Of a stretch of 64,000 bases of DNA, positions 1 through 8,219 are shown one piece after another. The stretch is from Marinomonas sp. SBI8L (GTDB lineage: Bacteria; Pseudomonadota; Gammaproteobacteria; Pseudomonadales; Marinomonadaceae). Position 1 is the stretch's first letter, and every line of letters starts with the position of its first letter. The notes below the pieces were generated by a model. That model did no database searches. It saw nothing but the letters and a program-made list of their open reading frames with translations, and had not been told where the DNA came from. Location of the stretch: contig NZ_JSEO01000003.1 of NCBI RefSeq assembly GCF_001624705.1, positions 62,001 through 126,000 on the forward strand. Direction: 5' to 3'. The translations under genes and the position numbers were made by a program.

Positions 1-238
1 TTTGGCCTACTTCACTGCCAGAAATCAATAATAGCTTGTCCACACCTTGTAACGCAGTTGCTAGCGTATCAGCTTGGTTATAATCTGCTTTACGCACCTG
101 AATCCCTTGCGCTTTAAGTGCCTCTGCTTTTTCTGGGCTACGTACTAATGCAATAACCTGATCCGCAGAAACGCGCTTAAGTAGTTCAGCAATAACCAAT
201 TGGCCTAGTTGTCCGTTTGCACCTGTTACAGCAATCAT
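1..238 (-). CDS. NAD(P)-binding SDR / NmrA-like quinone oxidoreductase (3' end cut by window)
   Basis: Only the first 79 residues are inside the window; the gene runs off the left edge. The protein begins MIAVTGANGQLGQLV, a Rossmann dinucleotide-binding loop (GxxGxxG) at the very N-terminus. It continues with VIALVRSPEKAEAL and a later LLLISGSEVG strand, the pattern of the QorB/YtfG family of atypical SDR quinone reductases. The ATG at 238 has an AGGAG ribosome binding site 6-10 bases upstream. It is divergent from the LysR gene at 369, the usual arrangement for a regulator and its target, so regulation by that LysR is likely. The family call rests on the N-terminus only. Confidence 0.75.
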   Translation of the reverse strand, partial: MIAVTGANGQLGQLVIAELLKRVSADQVIALVRSPEKAEALKAQGIQVRKADYNQADTLATALQGVDKLLLISGSEVGQ

Positions 239-368
239 AATTTTCTCCTAAATATTTTATTTAAAGTGTTAAGGCTGATGCTTTGGGCTCGCCCTAGTAA
301 TGCAACAAAGTATGGGGAATAATGATTGTGTCGAATAGATGGTTAAAACTTAATGGAGTGTTCGGATT

Positions 369-1265
369 TTGAGTACAATTGATTTTTCACATCTTAAGCA
401 TATGGCGATCTTTGTCGCAGTCGTAGAAGCAGGCAGCTTTGCTGCAGCCGCTCGTAAGCTTCATTCCAGCCGATCTAGAGTGAGCGAACAGGTTGCTCAG
501 TTTGAAGCCGCTGCTGGTATGCGCTTATTACATAGGTCAACACGCCAACTGGCTTTAACCTCAGAAGGGGAAAAGGTGTATGCCAAGGCGAAAATCTTGC
601 CCGGGCTTATTCATGAGATAGAAGCCGTTGCGTCCCCCGCTGAACCAAGCGGCCGCGTGGCGATTAGTACTACCCATGATATTGCGATTAAGCATCTGAT
701 TCCTGTGTTGAGTGAATTTCAGCGACGCTACCCTAAAGTACAAGTTGATCTGATTATTTCGGATCAGAAGATGGACCTTATCGCCGAACAAATCGACATG
801 GCGATACGCATCGGCTTGCCGAATGACGATTCCTTGATTGGCCGTGTTATGTATGAAGAACGCTCTACTTTATACGCTAGCCCTGCTTATCTTAAAGAGC
901 ATGGCATGCCTAAAAGCATAGAAGAGCTTGCTCAACATAAATGGATATCCTTGACCCAAATGAGCCAAAACGGCGAGCAAAACTTACAACATGAAGAGCA
1001 GCATTATCACTTCACCCCAAGCCATTATCATCAAACTAACTCTCCCTTAGTTGCCCAAAGCATGACGCTGGCTGGTTATGGTATAGGGGTACATTTACCT
1101 CTGACGGTGAAGGATGAATGTAAGGCGGGGCTACTTGTACCGATCGGATTGGGGATGAGTGCTTTTAGTGCTGTGTTTACTTTGGTTTATCCGTCCCGCA
1201 AGCAGGTACCAGCAAGAACTAGAGCTTTAATTGATTATCTACTATCCTCTGATATCTTCTCTTAA
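369..1265 (+). CDS. LysR family transcriptional regulator
   Basis: 298 residues, normal LysR length. The N-terminal winged helix-turn-helix is at about residues 8-67 (GSFAAAARKLHSSRSRVSEQ is the recognition region), followed by a periplasmic-binding-like effector domain from about residue 90. The start is a TTG at 369 with GGAG ten bases upstream; the next in-frame ATG (402) would cut into the first helix. It is divergent from the SDR quinone reductase-like gene, and this pairing is common for LysR regulators that respond to redox-active or electrophilic compounds. The ligand cannot be told from sequence. Confidence 0.9.
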   Translation: MSTIDFSHLKHMAIFVAVVEAGSFAAAARKLHSSRSRVSEQVAQFEAAAGMRLLHRSTRQLALTSEGEKVYAKAKILPGLIHEIEAVASPAEPSGRVAISTTHDIAIKHLIPVLSEFQRRYPKVQVDLIISDQKMDLIAEQIDMAIRIGLPNDDSLIGRVMYEERSTLYASPAYLKEHGMPKSIEELAQHKWISLTQMSQNGEQNLQHEEQHYHFTPSHYHQTNSPLVAQSMTLAGYGIGVHLPLTVKDECKAGLLVPIGLGMSAFSAVFTLVYPSRKQVPARTRALIDYLLSSDIFS

Positions 1266-1290
1266 AAGCTGCTGTGCTTGATTATGTTTT

Positions 1291-1614
1291 GTTAAAAAGC
1301 AACTCAAAATGCTCACTTATCACGATAAGCTCCGCTTTTTCGTTTACTTTTTGCCTCACCTAATCTTCGCTCGCGACGCTTTTTGGTGGCATTAAGATAG
1401 TTGTACTTAAATTGAAGGAGAGCTGCTGCGCTCGGCTTTCTGTTAGCAATGACTTTGTTTTGGATTGCTTTGAGGTTATTCCTTGGTGAAGGCTTTTGCT
1501 TTTTTGATTCTAAGGAGCCTTTAAAAACGAACTGAGCGAAGGTCAGACAAGGCAAGCTGTGACGAAAAATGTGAGCTTATAGTTATAAGTGAGCATTTTG
1601 AGAAGCAGCTTAAC
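1291..1614. repeat. Repeat element with 42-bp imperfect terminal inverted repeats and a small basic ORF
   Basis: The left arm (1291-1332) and right arm (1573-1614, reverse complement) match at about 35 of 42 positions and share the perfect core CTCAAAATGCTCACTTAT. Between them, on the minus strand, an 80-codon frame (1555-1313, TTG start) encodes a Lys/Arg-rich peptide with a very basic C-terminus (KKRRERRLGEAKSKRKSG). It has no good ribosome binding site and no family I recognise, and it stops inside the left arm. This is most likely a non-autonomous mobile or dispersed repeat. The ORF may be fortuitous. Confidence 0.6.
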
Positions 1615-1714
1615 GAAGTATGGCCGATGATCAGGCGTTTTATCCTCCAAGGTGAGCATTTTGAGGAAAAGTTTAACGCAGCATGATCGATGATCAGGCG
1701 TTTTAGCCCCTAAT
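1589..1714. repeat. Two tandem 63-bp units at the right end of the inverted-repeat element
   Basis: Unit 1 starts at 1589 and unit 2 at 1652. Both begin GTGAGCATTTTGAG and contain GATGATCAGGCGTTTTA, with scattered substitutions between. Unit 1 overlaps the right inverted arm of the 1291-1614 element, so the right end appears to have been duplicated. Unit 2 runs just into the stop codon of the luxR-type gene ending at 1710. Confidence 0.7.
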
Positions 1715-2513
1715 GAGAGTCAAGCTCGTTCAAATGTGCGAGGAAGAGAGTAAAGATCTCCGACTGTGTCGAGGTATCGAGTCGAGTATGTATATTCTTC
1801 CTATGTACCTTAACTGTGCCTAAACTAATATTTAGTTGGTTAGCGATCACTTTCGATGAATGACCTTGTAATATAAGACCTGATATCTCTTGTTCCCGTT
1901 TTGTGAGTATGCCTCGGCCAAAGCTGCTGAGGGCTTGTTTCATAACGCTGTCGGACTTTTCGTACTGCACATATTCATGGGATTGCGATAACCAGAATTG
2001 TCTCACTAGGGAGGCAATAACAGGGAAGATATCCTGTAGGTGGTGCATCTCATTACGTGTGATTGTGCCAAGGCTGGTCTTGCGGTTTAGGGAGATCGCA
2101 AAGGTGACTTTCTCGTCCAGATGTATGATGAGGTTAACCTCATCCACTAGGTCAAAATTCTTATAACAGGTTTGGTAATACTCTGTTTGATCAAAGGAGT
2201 CTGGGGCAATTTCGGCCAGTCGGCTCACTCCTTCATTCGCACCGCTTTGTATCTTGTTGAAAAGCGGGTCCAAGATAAAGGCTTTATTAATATATTGGTG
2301 CAGGGTTGGGCTTTGCTCAGCTGGGTCAGTAGGGAAGAGCATAATGGGTTTAAAAGACTTTTTATAAGTGACCATGAGGGCACTGTTAAAGTGGCATTGG
2401 GTCTCTAAAAAATCGGCTAGGGCTTTAGGGAAACTACGCAGGCGGATATGGTCAATGAGTGCGGCAAGATCCTTATGTAGGGAGTCATTGTCTTGAGCGT
2501 ATCTGTTATGCAT
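1710..2513 (-). CDS. LuxR-type transcriptional regulator
   Basis: 267 residues. The C-terminal third carries a clear LuxR/FixJ helix-turn-helix, from about TKREQEISGLILQGHSSK (residue ~200) through NQLNISLGTVKVHRKNIHTR to the end. The N-terminal 190 residues have no autoinducer-domain signature or receiver aspartate that I can recognise, so the input signal is unknown. The gene lies 139 bp downstream of the SpuC-type aminotransferase on the same strand and may regulate polyamine or amino-acid catabolism. Its stop codon abuts the tandem repeat at 1589-1714. Confidence 0.85.
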   Translation of the reverse strand: MHNRYAQDNDSLHKDLAALIDHIRLRSFPKALADFLETQCHFNSALMVTYKKSFKPIMLFPTDPAEQSPTLHQYINKAFILDPLFNKIQSGANEGVSRLAEIAPDSFDQTEYYQTCYKNFDLVDEVNLIIHLDEKVTFAISLNRKTSLGTITRNEMHHLQDIFPVIASLVRQFWLSQSHEYVQYEKSDSVMKQALSSFGRGILTKREQEISGLILQGHSSKVIANQLNISLGTVKVHRKNIHTRLDTSTQSEIFTLFLAHLNELDSH

Positions 2514-2652
2514 GGCAAGTTTCTCGTTATGACTTTGAGTGTATGAGCCGTTAAGTCCTCCCTTTACTATAACGGCTTTTTACAAAATGGGTGTTATCTG
2601 TGAATGGCGTCCTGCCACTCATCTTCTATGATACTTCTGATAAGGAGTAACT

Positions 2653-4041
2653 TTAGCGATCTCTTACATCCGCCAAGGTTAGGTTAAAGCAATGGCGTGC
2701 CTTTTCACATAACTCGTCGACTTCTTCATGGCTAATGACAAGGGGTGGTGATAGCACCATACGACTGCCTACGGCACGCATAATTAAGCCGTTTTCAAAG
2801 CAGTGATCACGGCAAATTAAACCAACATCCACATCATCGCCGAAGAAGGTTTTACTGTCTTTATCTTTTACTAGGGCAATACCTGCAACGAGCCCAATCC
2901 CTTCAATATGGCCAACAAGCGGGTGGTTTTCTAAGACATTTCTAAGCTGCTTTTGAAAGTATGGGCCTATGTCATCTTTCACATATTGCACGATATTCTC
3001 TTGCTTCATCAGGCGGATGTTTTCTAGTGCCACAGCCGCAGCAACAGGGTGGCCTGAATAGGTATAACCATGGTTGAAATCATCATCATGGGCGAGCAGT
3101 GTTTCGCTGATGCGTTTTCCTACTGCCACAGCCGCAATCGGCAGATAGCCAGAAGACAAACCTTTTGCCATGGAAATAATGTCTGGTTTGATATTAAAGG
3201 TATCGCTACCAAACCAACCGCCAGTGCGGCCAAAACCACAGATAACTTCATCGACTGCCAATAAAATATCGTACTTTTGGCAAATTCTTTGAATCTCAGG
3301 CCAGTAACTTGCTGGTGGCACTATGACACCGCCAGCCCCTTGAATAGGCTCAGCAATAAAGGCGGCAACACGATGGGCACCAAGGGCGAGAATCTTTTCT
3401 TCTAGTGCTTGAGCACAGGCAAGGCCAAATTCATCTGGTGTCATATCACCGGCTTCACCATACCAATAAGGTTGGCAAATACGTTCGATATCTGGCACTA
3501 AAGGCGCACCTTGTTTATGCATGCCACTCATGCCGCCTAAGCTTGTACCAGCGAGTGTACTGCCATGGTAAGCATTCTCGCGGCTGATGATGATGCTTTT
3601 TTCCGGCTGCTCTTTTAGCACCCAATGGTGTCTTACCAAACGTAATATCGTATCAATTGCTTCTGAGCCTGAGTTGGCAAAAAAGATGTGATCCAAACCT
3701 TCTGGGGTAATACTCGCGACTTCTTTCGCCAGCTTAGCTGCTGGCAAGTGGGTCGTTTGAAAGAAGGTGTTGTAAAAAGGCAGTTGCTGCATTTGCTTGG
3801 TGGCAGCATCCACTAACTCTTGGCGACCATAACCCATGTTGACGCACCAAAGGCCTGCCATGCCGTCCAGCATCTTATTGCCATCTTGGTCCCACACATA
3901 AATGCCTTGGGCTTTGTCGATAACACGAGCGCCCTTGTCATTGAGTGCTTGGCTATTGGTAAAGGGGTGAAGGTGGTGTGTGGCATCCATTTCCTGCACA
4001 TCTTGTCTGCTAAAAGTCACTGTGTTGTTCTGGTCTAGCAT
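2653..4041 (-). CDS. spuC: Class III aminotransferase, putrescine--pyruvate aminotransferase (SpuC) type
   Basis: 462 residues from the ATG at 4041. It is a PLP-dependent fold-type I transaminase. NSGSEAID near residue 125 binds the cofactor phosphate, VDEVICGFGRTG holds the ring-binding Asp (264), and SMAKGLSSGYLP holds the Schiff-base Lys (293). The N-terminus (TRQDVQEMDATHHLHPF-like) matches SpuC/YgjG-type omega-aminotransferases that use putrescine or cadaverine with pyruvate. GAGGAG lies six bases before the ATG and only three before the GTG at 4044, so I prefer the ATG. The neighbours (glutamylpolyamine synthetase, Pot importer) support polyamine use. A palindrome at 4159-4174 is its likely operator. 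Exact substrate is inferred. Confidence 0.88.
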   Translation of the reverse strand: MLDQNNTVTFSRQDVQEMDATHHLHPFTNSQALNDKGARVIDKAQGIYVWDQDGNKMLDGMAGLWCVNMGYGRQELVDAATKQMQQLPFYNTFFQTTHLPAAKLAKEVASITPEGLDHIFFANSGSEAIDTILRLVRHHWVLKEQPEKSIIISRENAYHGSTLAGTSLGGMSGMHKQGAPLVPDIERICQPYWYGEAGDMTPDEFGLACAQALEEKILALGAHRVAAFIAEPIQGAGGVIVPPASYWPEIQRICQKYDILLAVDEVICGFGRTGGWFGSDTFNIKPDIISMAKGLSSGYLPIAAVAVGKRISETLLAHDDDFNHGYTYSGHPVAAAVALENIRLMKQENIVQYVKDDIGPYFQKQLRNVLENHPLVGHIEGIGLVAGIALVKDKDSKTFFGDDVDVGLICRDHCFENGLIMRAVGSRMVLSPPLVISHEEVDELCEKARHCFNLTLADVRDR

Positions 4042-4158
4042 CACTTACTCCTCGGGCAAAGCCGCACAAAGGTTATCTCTGTTTCATTCTATTACCAGGT
4101 AAAAGTCAGCCTGATTTTGAATACTGCTTGATGATTATTTAATCTAATGTGATTTTCA

Positions 4159-4174
4159 TTTTGTGATCACAAAA
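4159..4174. promoter_or_regulatory. Palindromic operator candidate upstream of spuC-type gene
   Basis: Perfect 16-bp palindrome TTTTGTGATCACAAAA, 118 bp upstream of the spuC-type ATG. A near copy, TTTGTGATCACGAAA, sits before the puuA-type gene at 5153-5167. The two sites flank the gntR gene (4311-5030), so binding by that FCD-GntR protein is the simplest reading. Confidence 0.65.
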
Positions 4175-4310
4175 TTTAAAAGTCAAACAAAAATATTGGA
4201 AAACTGAATGTGTCTCTTGTATTTCAGCGAGTTATAAGTGAAGGATAAAGGAGAATAAATAGAAGGTTTAAAATTGATTTTAGGAAGGCGATAAAGCCGT
4301 AATAGAGAGG

Positions 4311-5030
4311 TTAATTACGGCCTGCGTAGGCACACTCTTCGATAAAGTGATGTAGTCTTTCTGGGGTAGAAACAAAGGCAATACCTTCGCGAATATCAGC
4401 ATTGATAGCGAGCTGTAATGCAAGGGCATCTTTGTTCTCTATGGCTCTCATTGCCTCATCGTGGCGGTCTACCACATAGTGCTCTTTAAGGTGGCGACTG
4501 GCTAAACTTAAAAATGGACCTAGCTGTAACCAGAGACTTTCGATGAGAGGCATACTAATTTGATGTGGGTTTGCCGTATAAAGTGCGCGATGGAAGTCTT
4601 GATTTAAGAGATTGATTCTTTCTAAGTTACCTTCTTCTTGGGCCGCATCAATAAGTCGGTCTAACTCTCTCAAACCCTTTAATTTAGGGCTGTCTATATA
4701 AGGTAAGGCGCGAGAAGCCGCATGGGATTCGAGTGCCATTCTGGCTTCGCAAAGCTCGGTGAATTTCATGGCGGTCATGTTAGGAACCATGACACGGCGA
4801 TTATCTTTTATTTCTAATGCATTCTCCGTCGCTAATTGACGTAGGGCTTCACGCACAGGCATTGGGCTAACCCCTAATATGCCCGCTAACTCTCTGATGG
4901 TAAGTGCGCGTCCCGGTAAGATCTGCCCATTCATGACGGCATGTCGTAATGTTTCATATACCCATTTAGAGATAGTTACACTCTCATCCCGTTCAGTTAA
5001 GGTAAATTTTATCGGTGACTTCTTATCCAT
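4311..5030 (-). CDS. GntR family regulator, FadR/FCD subfamily
   Basis: 239 residues. The winged helix-turn-helix is at about residues 22-85 (LPGRALTIRELAGILGVSPM-type core) and the all-helical FCD effector domain covers 95-225, with metal/ligand-type residues in NQDFHRALY and the RHDEAM helix. It sits between the spuC-type gene (same strand) and the divergent puuA-type gene, and both are preceded by TTTGTGATCAC-type palindromes. This position suggests it is the local repressor of polyamine module 1. Ligand unknown. Confidence 0.88.
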   Translation of the reverse strand: MDKKSPIKFTLTERDESVTISKWVYETLRHAVMNGQILPGRALTIRELAGILGVSPMPVREALRQLATENALEIKDNRRVMVPNMTAMKFTELCEARMALESHAASRALPYIDSPKLKGLRELDRLIDAAQEEGNLERINLLNQDFHRALYTANPHQISMPLIESLWLQLGPFLSLASRHLKEHYVVDRHDEAMRAIENKDALALQLAINADIREGIAFVSTPERLHHFIEECAYAGRN

Positions 5031-5152
5031 GGTTTTTATATTTCTGGCTAAATTTCATCATATTCTAAAGCGATCACCTTATTGGTTGAATCTTTATTTT
5101 GAAAAAATAACAGAAGATGACCAATATTACATAAAAGCCTTTGCTGAGTGTA

Positions 5153-5167
5153 TTTGTGATCACGAAA
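5153..5167. promoter_or_regulatory. Operator candidate upstream of puuA-type gene
   Basis: TTTGTGATCACGAAA has one mismatch to the perfect palindrome at 4159-4174. It lies 84 bp upstream of the ATG at 5251 and 123 bp from the gntR start, so one protein could control both divergent genes. Confidence 0.6.
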
Positions 5168-5250
5168 GTAGTAGTGTGAATTATAACATTACAAAATGAC
5201 ATAAATTTGCGCACTCATGCTGCGACAAAGATTATTAGAGAGAATCTAAA

Positions 5251-6588
5251 ATGCCTGTTCATAGCGAAAAAGAATTCGATCTGTTTATTACTGACTTAAA
5301 CGGTAACTTACGTGGTAAGCGCATGCCTGCCAATTCAATCAATAAGGTGATGGAAGAGGGGGTTAAGCTACCTCGTTCTGTTATCGGCTTTGATTTTTGG
5401 GGCGATGATGTGCTGGATAATGGTTTGGTATTTGAAACCGGCGACAGTGATGGCATTTGCATGCCTGTTCATGAAGAGCCTATTCCTGTTTCTTGGGCAG
5501 AGTCTCCGCGCGCACAAATACTGGCCACCATGTTTAACCCAGATGGAACGCCTTTTGGTGCTGATCCGAGACAGGTATTAGCGGGTGTGGTTGATAAGTT
5601 TAAAGCACTAGGTTTAACCCCTGTGGTGGCGACTGAGCTTGAATTTTACTTGATGGACGCTAAGTCCGAAGAAACTCAGCGCCCTCAACCTCCTGTGTTA
5701 GTAGAAGGTCATGGCCGTCGTTTAATCGAGACTGATTGTTACTCGATTGATGAAATGGATGGTTTATCGTCTTTCTTTGCAGAAGTGAGAAAAGTCTGTG
5801 AAGAGCAAGGAGTACCTGCTGACACCATTATTTCTGAACTTGGGCCTGGTCAGTTTGAGATTAACCTAGAGCATGTGGATAACCCTATGCTAGCAGGTGA
5901 TCAGGCGATTATGTTTAAGCGCCTAGTAAAAGGTCTTGCACGTAAACATGGCCATCTTGCTACCTTTATGGCGAAACCTTATGCCAAGAAGAGTGGTAAC
6001 GGCTTCCATGTACATTTCAGCCTGTTAAATGAAGCGGGTGATAATGTATTTGATAATGGCGGTGAAGAAGGTACGGATGTTCTTAAGCATGCTGTTGCAG
6101 GTTTGATGCATACCATGGCTGATAGCATGCTAGCGTTTGCGCCCCATATGAACTCATATCGTCGCTTTATGGTAGGTGCCCATGCACCAACATGTGCCAG
6201 CTGGGGTTATGAAAACCGTACTGTCGCGATTCGTATTCCAGATAGTCCAAATGTTGCTCGTCGTATCGAACACAGGGTATCAGGTGCGGATGCTAACCCT
6301 TATCTAGTGCTGGCGACCATTCTTGCTGGTGCCCTGTATGGTATCGAGAATAAGCTGATGCCACCTTCTCCTATTACAGGTGATGCCTACACAGAAGTGA
6401 ATCCTGCCTTGGTGCTGCCTAATAAGTGGGATGATGCCACAGAGAGCTTCTTTAAAAGTGATGTGCTAAGAGAATATTTGGGTGAAGAATTTGTTCGCGT
6501 TTTTACGGCTGCTAAACGTCAGGAGCAGAGAAAACTACATGAACAGATTTCAGATATCGAATACGAATCTTATCTAGGATACTTATAA
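5251..6588 (+). CDS. puuA: Glutamine synthetase family, gamma-glutamylpolyamine synthetase (PuuA) type, copy 1
   Basis: 445 residues, the PuuA/GlnT length. Catalytic-core motifs are NGFHVHFSL (metal/ammonia-site strand near residue 250), MNSYRRFMVGAHAPTCASWG (near 305) and RIEHRVSGADANPY (near 345). The family ligates glutamate to putrescine or another amine with ATP, the first step of the gamma-glutamylated putrescine route. The ATG at 5251 has GAGAG ten bases upstream. It is followed by the potF-type gene after 297 bp and shares regulatory sequence with gntR. A paralogue lies at 26653-27996. Which amine is used is not decidable by eye. Confidence 0.88.
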   Translation: MPVHSEKEFDLFITDLNGNLRGKRMPANSINKVMEEGVKLPRSVIGFDFWGDDVLDNGLVFETGDSDGICMPVHEEPIPVSWAESPRAQILATMFNPDGTPFGADPRQVLAGVVDKFKALGLTPVVATELEFYLMDAKSEETQRPQPPVLVEGHGRRLIETDCYSIDEMDGLSSFFAEVRKVCEEQGVPADTIISELGPGQFEINLEHVDNPMLAGDQAIMFKRLVKGLARKHGHLATFMAKPYAKKSGNGFHVHFSLLNEAGDNVFDNGGEEGTDVLKHAVAGLMHTMADSMLAFAPHMNSYRRFMVGAHAPTCASWGYENRTVAIRIPDSPNVARRIEHRVSGADANPYLVLATILAGALYGIENKLMPPSPITGDAYTEVNPALVLPNKWDDATESFFKSDVLREYLGEEFVRVFTAAKRQEQRKLHEQISDIEYESYLGYL

Positions 6589-6648
6589 AAAATACCCTAA
6601 TTAGCCATTTATCCGATTTAACTCATTGAAATACAATGGCTTTTCAAA

Positions 6649-6666
6649 ATACCCTTAAAGGGGTAT
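6649..6666. promoter_or_regulatory. ATACCC-N6-GGGTAT dyad upstream of potF-type gene
   Basis: Inverted repeat ATACCC/GGGTAT with a 6-base spacer (TTAAAG), in the 297-bp gap between the puuA-type and potF-type genes. A very similar dyad (ATATACC-N6-GGTATAT, spacer CAGAAA) lies upstream of the second puuB-type gene at 32771-32790. This is a possible shared operator. The rest of the gap is AT-rich with no gene. Confidence 0.4.
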
Positions 6667-6885
6667 ATAGATACAGATAGGGCTGGCGTAAATTTAATAC
6701 TGCAGATGAAGAGTGTTAAAGAAGAGAGGCAATAAAGTTTCTCTTCTTATAAAAAAATAAAAAAAATCGATGTTTTGATGAGCTAAATATGAAAGGAGAA
6801 GCCTGAGCCTTTCTTGGCCTCATTGTTGCTTTTAAATCATCATATAAATTGCGTAGCTAAGGCTACACTAATTGGAGAAATTAAC

Positions 6886-7983
6886 ATGCATCATAAGAAA
6901 CTTGGCTTAGCTGCCGCTCTTACTTTAACGCTGACAGCGCCAATGACAATGGCAAAAGACACGGTTGTGAATATCTACAACTGGTCTGATTATATTGACC
7001 CAGCCATTCTGGAAAAATTCGAAACCCAAACAGGCATCAAAATTAACTATGATGTGTATGACTCTAACGAAGTGCTTGAAGCTAAGTTGATGTCAGGTTC
7101 AACGGGTTATGATGTTGTTATGCCGACAGGGTCTTTTTTAGAGCGCCAAGCACTAGCAGGCGTATATGCTGAAATCGATCGTAGCCAACTAAAAAATATT
7201 GGCAACCTAGATGCTGAAATGGCGAGTAAAGTGGCATTGCACGATGCAGGTAACAAGCATAATGTGCCATACACTTGGGGAACCATTGGCCTTGGCTACA
7301 ATGTTGATATGGTTAAAGCGCGTCTAGGAGATGTGCCTGTAAATAGCTGGGATCTAGTCTTTGATCCCGAGATCGCTGCAAAGTTGTCTGATTGTGGTGT
7401 CAGTGTTCTAGATTCGCCTGCTGAAGTGGTTTCTGTGGCATTGAACTATTTAGGGCTTGATCCTAACTCTGAGAAAAAGTCTGACCTGAAAAAAGCCTCT
7501 AAGCTGATCTCAGCCTCTCGTTCAAGCTTTACGAAATTCTCTTCTTCACAATATATTTCTGATCTAGCCAATGGCGAACTATGTGTTTCTATGGGTTACA
7601 ACGGTGATGTATTGCAATCTCAAAGCCGTGCTATTGAAGCGGATCAAGGCATCAATATTAGTTACATCATTCCAAAAGAAGGCTCTTTGGTATGGTTTGA
7701 TTTGATGGCAATTCCTGCGGATGCACCACATAAAGAAGCCGCTCATAAGTTTATCGACTTTATCCTGCAACCAGAAAATGCAGCAGGCGTATCTAACTAT
7801 GCTTTCTATGCGGTACCTAATAATAAGGTTGAACCTTACTTATTAGAAGAAGTGAAAAATGATCCTTCGATTTATCCAACGGATGACATTAAAGAAAAGC
7901 TTTTCACTCAAAAAGCACACTCAGTTAAGTTCGATCGTTTATTAACTCGTGCTTGGACTAACATTAAAACAGCACGTAATTAA
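6886..7983 (+). CDS. potF: Polyamine ABC transporter periplasmic binding protein (PotF/PotD type), copy 1
   Basis: 365 residues from the ATG at 6886, which has TTGGAGAAA seven bases upstream. An upstream ATG at 6814 would add 24 residues ahead of a perfect signal peptide, so I reject it. Signal peptide at 1-23 (MHHKKLGLAAALTLTL...MA). The mature protein opens VNIYNWSDYID, the hallmark of putrescine/spermidine binding proteins, with the usual second lobe from about 140 and a C-terminal hinge. First gene of the Pot importer set; a strong terminator follows, so binding protein can be made in excess of the membrane parts. Confidence 0.92.
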   Translation: MHHKKLGLAAALTLTLTAPMTMAKDTVVNIYNWSDYIDPAILEKFETQTGIKINYDVYDSNEVLEAKLMSGSTGYDVVMPTGSFLERQALAGVYAEIDRSQLKNIGNLDAEMASKVALHDAGNKHNVPYTWGTIGLGYNVDMVKARLGDVPVNSWDLVFDPEIAAKLSDCGVSVLDSPAEVVSVALNYLGLDPNSEKKSDLKKASKLISASRSSFTKFSSSQYISDLANGELCVSMGYNGDVLQSQSRAIEADQGINISYIIPKEGSLVWFDLMAIPADAPHKEAAHKFIDFILQPENAAGVSNYAFYAVPNNKVEPYLLEEVKNDPSIYPTDDIKEKLFTQKAHSVKFDRLLTRAWTNIKTARN

Positions 7984-7985
7984 AT

Positions 7986-8021
7986 AAAAATAAGGGAGGC
8001 GAAATTGCCTCCCTTATTTTT
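7986..8021 (+). terminator. Rho-independent terminator after potF-type gene
   Basis: AATAAGGGAGGC - GAAATT - GCCTCCCTTATT followed by TTTCC: a 12-bp stem with a T run, 3 bases after the stop codon. Transport permease genes follow 200 bp downstream. Confidence 0.9.
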
Positions 8022-8219
8022 CCTAAACTTTGAGATAACTGATTGTCTTAAAAATAAAATATTTGCTAGTTTTAAATTGAGCCACTAGCTAAGTGTTCTC
8101 CTAACTGAATATTTAGTTAGCGATTCAGTAAATAGCTACCTATCTTCGACAAGTCTTGTTCAGGCTTGATGGGGGCTGTTAGAGCCATTTTATATAATAA
8201 TTTTAATCGAGGGTTTGCC

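Noticed and set aside
561-791. Antisense open frame inside the LysR gene
   Set aside because: Shadow of the real coding frame; same holds for other antisense frames within pot, tct and puu genes.
1313-1555. 80-residue basic protein on the minus strand as a genuine gene
   Set aside because: No ribosome binding site, TTG start, and it lies wholly between and into inverted repeat arms. Kept only as part of the repeat description.
2546-2580. AGCCGTTA/TAACGGCT hairpin with T run upstream of luxR gene
   Set aside because: Oriented as a plus-strand terminator but no plus-strand gene precedes it, and the loop is 16 bases. Noted only.
4159-5167. Possible CRP sites (TGTGATCACA)
   Set aside because: CRP half sites TGTGA and TCACA need a 6-base spacer; here they are fused, and the copies flank a gntR gene, so a GntR operator is the better reading.
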